A DNA stretch of 37,356 bases from Geobacter sp. UBA5735 (GTDB lineage: Bacteria; Desulfobacterota; Desulfuromonadia; Geobacterales; Geobacteraceae): positions 1 through 37,356 of the forward strand of contig DIFZ01000023.1 of the NCBI GenBank assembly GCA_002419385.1, given 5' to 3'. Below the pieces are notes generated by a model. It was not told the origin of the DNA. It saw only the letters and a list, made by a program, of their open reading frames with translations, and made no database searches. A program made the position numbers and the translations under genes. Within the stretch, counting starts at the first letter, position 1. Every line of letters starts with the position of its first letter. Of the stretch, positions 33,671 through 37,356 are shown piece by piece.

Positions 33671-33698
33671 TTCAAACTTAGACCGGTCAATCTATATC
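33671..33698 (+). promoter_or_regulatory. candidate promoter for the thiol peroxidase and redox genes
   Basis: TTCAAA (33671-33676) and TATATC (33693-33698) are separated by 16 bp that hold the second operator. A transcript from here would have a leader of about 150 nt before the thiol peroxidase ATG at 33854. Confidence 0.45.
33677..33694 (-). promoter_or_regulatory. TetR operator copy 2 (inverted)
   Basis: CTTAGACCGGTCAATCTA is the exact reverse complement of the operator at 33023-33040 and sits in the spacer of the candidate promoter for the downstream genes. The 18-of-18 identity in an otherwise unrelated context argues for a conserved binding site. Confidence 0.78.
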
Positions 33699-33853
33699 AC
33701 CAACATCATTTCCAACAGGTGAAATAGTGAGGGTTCCACATGCATGGAAAATCTATGGAGGCTACATTTTAGATTTTAAGTCTGCAAGAGCATTTGTTCA
33801 CCGAGGCACAACAGGTGCCAATTTCAAACCTTGAAGAATACGAGGAGGACAAA

Positions 33854-34369
33854 ATGGAAGAAAGAAAAGGTATGGCTACATTTCAGGGGAACCCTCTTAC
33901 CTTGCTCGGGCCGGAACTGAAGGTGGGAGACAAAGCGCCCGATTTCCTTGTGATCGACAATGGTTTGGCACCGGTCAAGCTGGCTGATTTCAAGGGAAAA
34001 ATCAAATTGTTGTGCACGGTTCCCACTCTCGACGCGTCTGTTTGCGACATTCAAACTCGTAGGCTCAACGAGGAAGCGGCCGCCTTTCCTGATAAGGTTG
34101 TCGTACTGACTGTCAGCATGGACCTGCCGTTCGCTCAAGGCCGCTGGTGCGGTGCAGCGGGGGTGGACCGGGTGAAGACCCTTTCCGACTATCAGGATCG
34201 TTCCATGGCAGCCGATTATGGTGTGCTGATCAGTGAACTCAAACTCATGGCGAGGGCGGTCTTTGTGGTGGATGAGACTGATACGATACGCTACATAGAG
34301 CGGGTCAAGGAGCTTTCCGACCACATTGATTACGATGCGACTCTGGGAGCGGTGAAGGCGGTACTGTAA
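33854..34369 (+). CDS. tpx: thiol peroxidase Tpx (atypical 2-Cys peroxiredoxin)
   Basis: The protein has 171 residues from the ATG at 33854, which follows GAGGAGG; the open frame upstream to 33794 lacks a suitable start signal. The order is that of Tpx: FQGNPLTLLGPELKVGDKAPDF, then the peroxidatic motif PTLDASVCDIQTRR with Cys64 and the conserved Thr58, VVVLTVSMDLPFAQGRWCGAAG with resolving Cys99, and ARAVFVVDETDTIRYIERV. It reduces lipid and alkyl peroxides using thioredoxin, in the cytoplasm or periplasm; no signal peptide is present here. Cys54 is an extra Cys. It is the first gene after the second TetR operator, so it is likely induced by electrophile or peroxide stress. Confidence 0.93.
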   Translation: MEERKGMATFQGNPLTLLGPELKVGDKAPDFLVIDNGLAPVKLADFKGKIKLLCTVPTLDASVCDIQTRRLNEEAAAFPDKVVVLTVSMDLPFAQGRWCGAAGVDRVKTLSDYQDRSMAADYGVLISELKLMARAVFVVDETDTIRYIERVKELSDHIDYDATLGAVKAVL

Positions 34370-34438
34370 ATCCAGGCAATAGGAGAGATGAAGGCACAGA
34401 AAACGTCAAGTTTTGCATCTTCATCATAACTTCACTCT

Positions 34439-35278
34439 ATGAATTCAGAGCGACCGGAAAACTGTACGATGGAGATGGGCCCTATGGGGCCTGTCGGTGA
34501 AGGCGAGGCATTGATCCTCAGGGTCAGCAGCAACTGCCCCTGGAATCAATGCCTCTTCTGCCCCTTCTATAAGGGGCGGACGTTCTCAATCCGGACCCTG
34601 CCCGAAATCGAGGCAGATATTGCTGTTGCGCGGCGTTTTTATGAAGCACTTGAGAGGACGTCATGGGACATGGGATTTGGCGGTTCCGTTAACACTGCTG
34701 TCATTGATGAGCAGATAAAACGCAGCCCCGGCGTTTACGGCAAGTACCCCCTGGAGGTGACGGAGGCGCAATGGCAGGCTTTCCGTACCTTGTGCAATGT
34801 GGCCAACTGGATGACTCACGGCGCAAGGAAAGTCTTTCTTCAGGATGCGAATGCCGTATCGATGAAGCCCACTGACCTTCTCCATACTCTGCATCATCTG
34901 CGGAAAACGTTTCCCTCCGTGGAGCGCGTTTCCTGCTATGCGAGGTCCCGTACCTGCGACAAGCTGACGCTGGAAGAACTGAAGGAACTCCATGACGCTG
35001 GCCTTTCATGGTGCTATGTGGGAATCGAGTCGGGCTGCGACGATGTCTTGAGGTACATGAAAAAAGGGGTATCCAAAAAGGAGCACATCTCAGGATGCCG
35101 CAAGCTTATCGATGCGGGGATCTGCGTGGCCGCTTTTGTGATGCCGGGTCTCGCGGGGGCAGAGAAAAGCCATGCAGACCGCCATATCCAGGAGACAATT
35201 CACGTCCTCAACGAAATAAGGCCCACGGAGGTCAGGGTGAGGAGCCTTGCGGTAAGGGACAAGTCTTTGTTCTACTAA
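34439..35278 (+). CDS. radical SAM protein with CX4CX2C cluster motif, probably C-terminally truncated
   Basis: A 279-residue protein. The cluster motif is C33-x4-C38-x2-C41 in SSNCPWNQCLFCPFYKG, one residue longer than the common CX3CX2C spacing, and is followed by FLQDANAVSMKPTDLL, RVSCYARSRTCDKLTLEELKELHDAGLSWCYVGIESGCDDVLRYM and GLAGAEKSHADRHIQET, a partial TIM barrel of the B12-independent, HemN/Elp3-like type. The protein stops after VRVRSLAVRDKSLFY, where relatives I recall continue by about 100 residues, so the 3' end may be lost by deletion. The ATG at 34439 has no ribosome-binding site; Met 11 and Met 13 are alternatives. No substrate can be assigned. It lies between thiol peroxidase and a nitroreductase. 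Confidence 0.8.
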   Translation: MNSERPENCTMEMGPMGPVGEGEALILRVSSNCPWNQCLFCPFYKGRTFSIRTLPEIEADIAVARRFYEALERTSWDMGFGGSVNTAVIDEQIKRSPGVYGKYPLEVTEAQWQAFRTLCNVANWMTHGARKVFLQDANAVSMKPTDLLHTLHHLRKTFPSVERVSCYARSRTCDKLTLEELKELHDAGLSWCYVGIESGCDDVLRYMKKGVSKKEHISGCRKLIDAGICVAAFVMPGLAGAEKSHADRHIQETIHVLNEIRPTEVRVRSLAVRDKSLFY

Positions 35279-35327
35279 CAGACATTATCTCAAAAGACGT
35301 TACGTTTTTTAAAGTGAGAGGTGTTTA

Positions 35328-35840
35328 ATGGATGTGATGGATGCGATTAAAACAAGGAAGAGTGTTCGTGCTTATCTTGCCCAGCCGATAGAAGATGAAA
35401 AGCTTGATGCCGTTTTAGAAGCGGCCCGGCTCGCCCCTTCGGCCGCGAATCTCCAGGAGTGGAGATTCGTCATAGTGCGTGAGCCTGAGACCAGAAAAAA
35501 GCTCGCTGCTGTCGCGGGGGGCCAAGCATTCGTGGCGGAAGCACCTGTGGTCATCGTTGCCTGTGCGGAGAAGGGTGGGGAGTTCATGCGATGGGGAAAG
35601 CCCTGTTATCCGACAGACGTAGCGATCGCTCTGGATCATTTGAGCCTGGCTGCTGTGGATCAGGGCTTGGGGAGTTGCTGGATCGGACTGTTTGACGATA
35701 AAAAAGTGAAAGAAGTTCTTCGTATCCCGGACGAAATTCGAGTGGAGGCATTGATGCTGTTAGGCTATCCAGCCGATCCGTCAATCAATGCAAAGAACCG
35801 CCTTCCATTGGATCGAATCGTGAAATATGAACATTGGTGA
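35328..35840 (+). CDS. nitroreductase-family FMN oxidoreductase
   Basis: A 170-residue protein with GAGAGG at good spacing before the ATG at 35328. It has the nitroreductase fold pattern: MDVMDAIKTRKSVRAYL (FMN-phosphate contacts through the Arg-x-Ser-x-Arg-like RKSVRAY), LEAARLAPSAANLQEWRFVIV, a DVAIALDHLSLAAVDQGLGSCWIG helix and a C-terminal MLLGYPADP. Family members transfer hydride from NAD(P)H to nitro compounds, quinones or enals. The short length suggests a minimal member. It is encoded after the truncated radical SAM gene and before a ferredoxin-linked relative, under the presumed TetR control. Confidence 0.9.
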   Translation: MDVMDAIKTRKSVRAYLAQPIEDEKLDAVLEAARLAPSAANLQEWRFVIVREPETRKKLAAVAGGQAFVAEAPVVIVACAEKGGEFMRWGKPCYPTDVAIALDHLSLAAVDQGLGSCWIGLFDDKKVKEVLRIPDEIRVEALMLLGYPADPSINAKNRLPLDRIVKYEHW

Positions 35841-36054
35841 CCAGTTGTAAGTAAAAATGGTCAACCCTCAAGGGCTGTAGGGGGTATCTTGGTTTAGCGC
35901 TTACAAGGAGCAGACTGACGTTTAGCGCACTAAAGCACGAACGTCCTTGGAATGCCAGGATTCCTGGAATCAAGTTTGAAAAAGGTATGAAAATAGCCTG
36001 TTAAAGGCCGAATTCGTAGTCTGAAAACAGATTGTTCGAGAAGGAGGCTGACTC

Positions 36055-36891
36055 ATGTTGTCATTTTCGGTTGACCGGCAAAAATGTACTTGTTGTGGCC
36101 AATGCGCCCTGGACTGTATTGTAAAGATCATTGCCATGGACGACGGCTATCCCGCGATTTCCGCTGAAAAAGAGAGTTCATGCATAGAGTGTCAGCACTG
36201 TCTGGCAGTCTGCCCGACCGGAGCAGTCTCAATCCTTGGCAGGAATCCTGAGGAGAGTTTTCCTCTTGCCGGAAACTTTCCCTCACCAGAGGAGATGGAA
36301 ATCCTGATAAAAGGTCGTCGTTCCGTCCGCCAATACAGGGACGAAAACGTGAAGCCGGAACTCATCCAACGGCTACTGGACGTCTCCTGTCATGCTCCGA
36401 CGGGAGTCAATTCCCGTCAGGTTCTTTTTACGGTCGTTGATGATAAGAAAATCATGGCTGAACTGCGAAGGGAGACGATGGAGGGGCTGGCCCGCCTGTC
36501 GCGGGAAGGGAAGCTGCCACATGGGAGGGAATACTTCAACGACTGCGTCCGGGCCTGGGAAGAAGAGGGGGTCGATACCATTTATCGTGGGGCTCCCCAT
36601 CTGATCGTTGCCTCGGCCCCGCATGATTGCCCGACTCCCGAAGCGGACTGCCTTATTGCACTCGCCTATTTCGAGCTTTTTGCCCAGAGCCTCGGAGTTG
36701 GCACCGTTTGGTTTGGTCTCGCGAAGTGGACCTTTACCGAACTGGTCCCGGAGTTGCGCGGCAAGCTCGGTATTCCCGAGAACCACCTGATCGGCTATGT
36801 GATGGGTTTTGGCATGCCTGAAGTCCTTTATCATCGCACAGTGCAACGTGAACCGGCACGGGTCGCAAGGGTATCATGGCCGGAAAAGTAA
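36055..36891 (+). CDS. nitroreductase with N-terminal 2[4Fe-4S] ferredoxin domain
   Basis: A 278-residue protein with GAAGGAGG before the ATG at 36055. Residues 1-60 form a bacterial ferredoxin with two cluster motifs: C11-x2-C14-x2-C17-x3-C21 and C43-x2-C46-x2-C49-x3-C53. The rest is a nitroreductase domain: KGRRSVRQYRDENVKPELIQRLLDVSCHAPTGVNSRQ, IYRGAPHLIVASAPHD, IALAYFELFAQSLGVGTVWFGLAKW, and a final IGYVMGFGMPEV. The fused ferredoxin would pass electrons from a cytosolic iron-sulfur donor to FMN, a pattern common in strict anaerobes. It lies 214 bp after the first nitroreductase, so it may have its own promoter. Confidence 0.93.
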   Translation: MLSFSVDRQKCTCCGQCALDCIVKIIAMDDGYPAISAEKESSCIECQHCLAVCPTGAVSILGRNPEESFPLAGNFPSPEEMEILIKGRRSVRQYRDENVKPELIQRLLDVSCHAPTGVNSRQVLFTVVDDKKIMAELRRETMEGLARLSREGKLPHGREYFNDCVRAWEEEGVDTIYRGAPHLIVASAPHDCPTPEADCLIALAYFELFAQSLGVGTVWFGLAKWTFTELVPELRGKLGIPENHLIGYVMGFGMPEVLYHRTVQREPARVARVSWPEK

Positions 36892-37195
36892 AGATCAATC
36901 AGATTCTTTGACATGAAAGCCGGCATCTGCTGCATCACTATGCGATGCTGGCAGAGCGTTAAGCAGCGGCATTTGGCGTTACCTCGCCAAGCCTGGGAAT
37001 TGGGCATGCAGAGTCGCTGCACGTGGGAAGAAATTATCGGAAGCATGCGATGAGGCTTTAACAATGTCGGATAAATCGAAATATCAAGATGTTAATGCGC
37101 CTATGTTGACAAAGTGACAACGTACCCCGGGTACCCCGGCTTAAGAGCTCAGTGAGGCTGCCAAACGAGTTCAAGTCGCTAAAAAAATGGCTGAA
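36892..37195. other. intergenic stretch without a recognisable gene
   Basis: No convincing reading frame is visible. It contains an imperfect hairpin at 36919-36952 without a T-tract and a tandem GTACCCCGG repeat at 37122-37139. The sequence ends against a degenerate PIN-domain fragment on the minus strand, so it may be a decaying segment. Confidence 0.55.
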
Positions 37196-37345
37196 TTATG
37201 AAATGGATTCAGCTGGGGTTTTTCGTCCTAAGGGGGTCTTGTCGAAATCAGCATCGAAGCTGACGAGAACCAATTCATTTTCCATGGCGGCGACATACTG
37301 GTAGGCGTCGTCGAAATCCAGGTTGAACTGTTTTGAGGTGTCCTG
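37196..37345 (-). pseudogene. C-terminal fragment of a PIN-domain protein
   Basis: Read on the minus strand, 49 sense codons before TAA (37196) encode a segment reading FNLDFDDAYQYVAAMENE followed by LVLVSFDADFDKTPLGR, the C-terminal half of a VapC-like PIN-domain nuclease with its acidic Asp-Asp and Asp-x-Asp residues. A TGA at 37346-37348 closes the frame upstream, so the N-terminal half is missing, frameshifted or absent. PIN proteins are usually toxins of toxin-antitoxin pairs. No antitoxin gene is seen, and the copy is probably inactive. Confidence 0.68.
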
Positions 37346-37356
37346 TCAACAGTGGA

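Noticed and set aside
36919..36952. Terminator after the ferredoxin-nitroreductase gene
   Set aside because: The stem is 9 bp with a wobble pair and a 16-nt loop, and no T-tract follows.

Overview
The window looks like chromosomal DNA of a Gram-negative, largely anaerobic bacterium, most likely a Desulfuromonadales/Geobacter-type member of the Desulfobacterota. This is an inference from gene content: many outer-membrane beta-barrels and Sec-exported proteins, a GAF/sigma-54 activator, an anaerobic sulfatase maturase and ferredoxin-linked nitroreductases. I found no rRNA, tRNA, CRISPR array or prophage. Three regions show decay or transfer: a sulfatase cluster with an in-frame amber codon and two probable frameshifts, an IS3 transposase remnant next to an AT-rich TetR gene, and a PIN-domain remnant at the right edge.

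Layout. (1) 1-2950, minus: a FadL-type outer-membrane channel, a SYLF/YSC84 protein, a small exported protein and a lipoprotein cut by the window edge. (2) 3244-5320, plus: a divergent GAF/AAA+/Fis sigma-54 activator and an ABM-fold protein. (3) 5375-15045, plus: an exported serine-type arylsulfatase with an in-frame TAG, outer-membrane barrel proteins (one frameshifted), a tiny secreted PRGVAD-repeat peptide, an anaerobic sulfatase-maturating radical SAM enzyme (anSME), and exported proteins including a DUF2092 member and a Gly/Gln-rich protein. A 12-bp-stem hairpin sits where this run converges on the next. (4) 15219-30210, minus: thirteen consecutive co-directional genes. In transcription order they are a PotD-like binding protein, an outer-membrane barrel, an exported EutB-EutC fusion (ethanolamine ammonia-lyase) followed by a strong terminator, a membrane protein, a BtuD/BtuF/BtuC-like ABC importer, and a MoxR ATPase, DUF58, MxaA-like, VWA, MxaK-like, VWA block in the order of mxaRSACKL. 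(5) 30699-32666, plus: a 38-residue Lys-rich protein and RecQ. (6) 32721-36891, plus: IS3 remnant, a TetR gene flanked by two identical inverted operators, then thiol peroxidase, a radical SAM protein and two nitroreductases. (7) 36892-37356: mostly non-coding, with a degenerate PIN-domain fragment.

How the genes may work together. In region 3 the anSME would convert the sulfatase active-site Ser to formylglycine before export, and the barrels would admit substrate. Region 4 is the most unusual. A cobalamin-dependent lyase that keeps its EutB catalytic residues carries a Sec signal peptide, so it would have to obtain its cofactor outside the cytoplasm. It lies beside a corrinoid/siderophore-class ABC importer and a MoxR/VWA system of the type that activates periplasmic methanol dehydrogenase, with neither EutA nor a methanol dehydrogenase in view. 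My hypothesis is that these form one periplasmic enzyme-maturation and amine-catabolism module. In region 6 the TetR operators overlap both promoters, suggesting autoregulation and electrophile/peroxide-induced expression of the redox genes.
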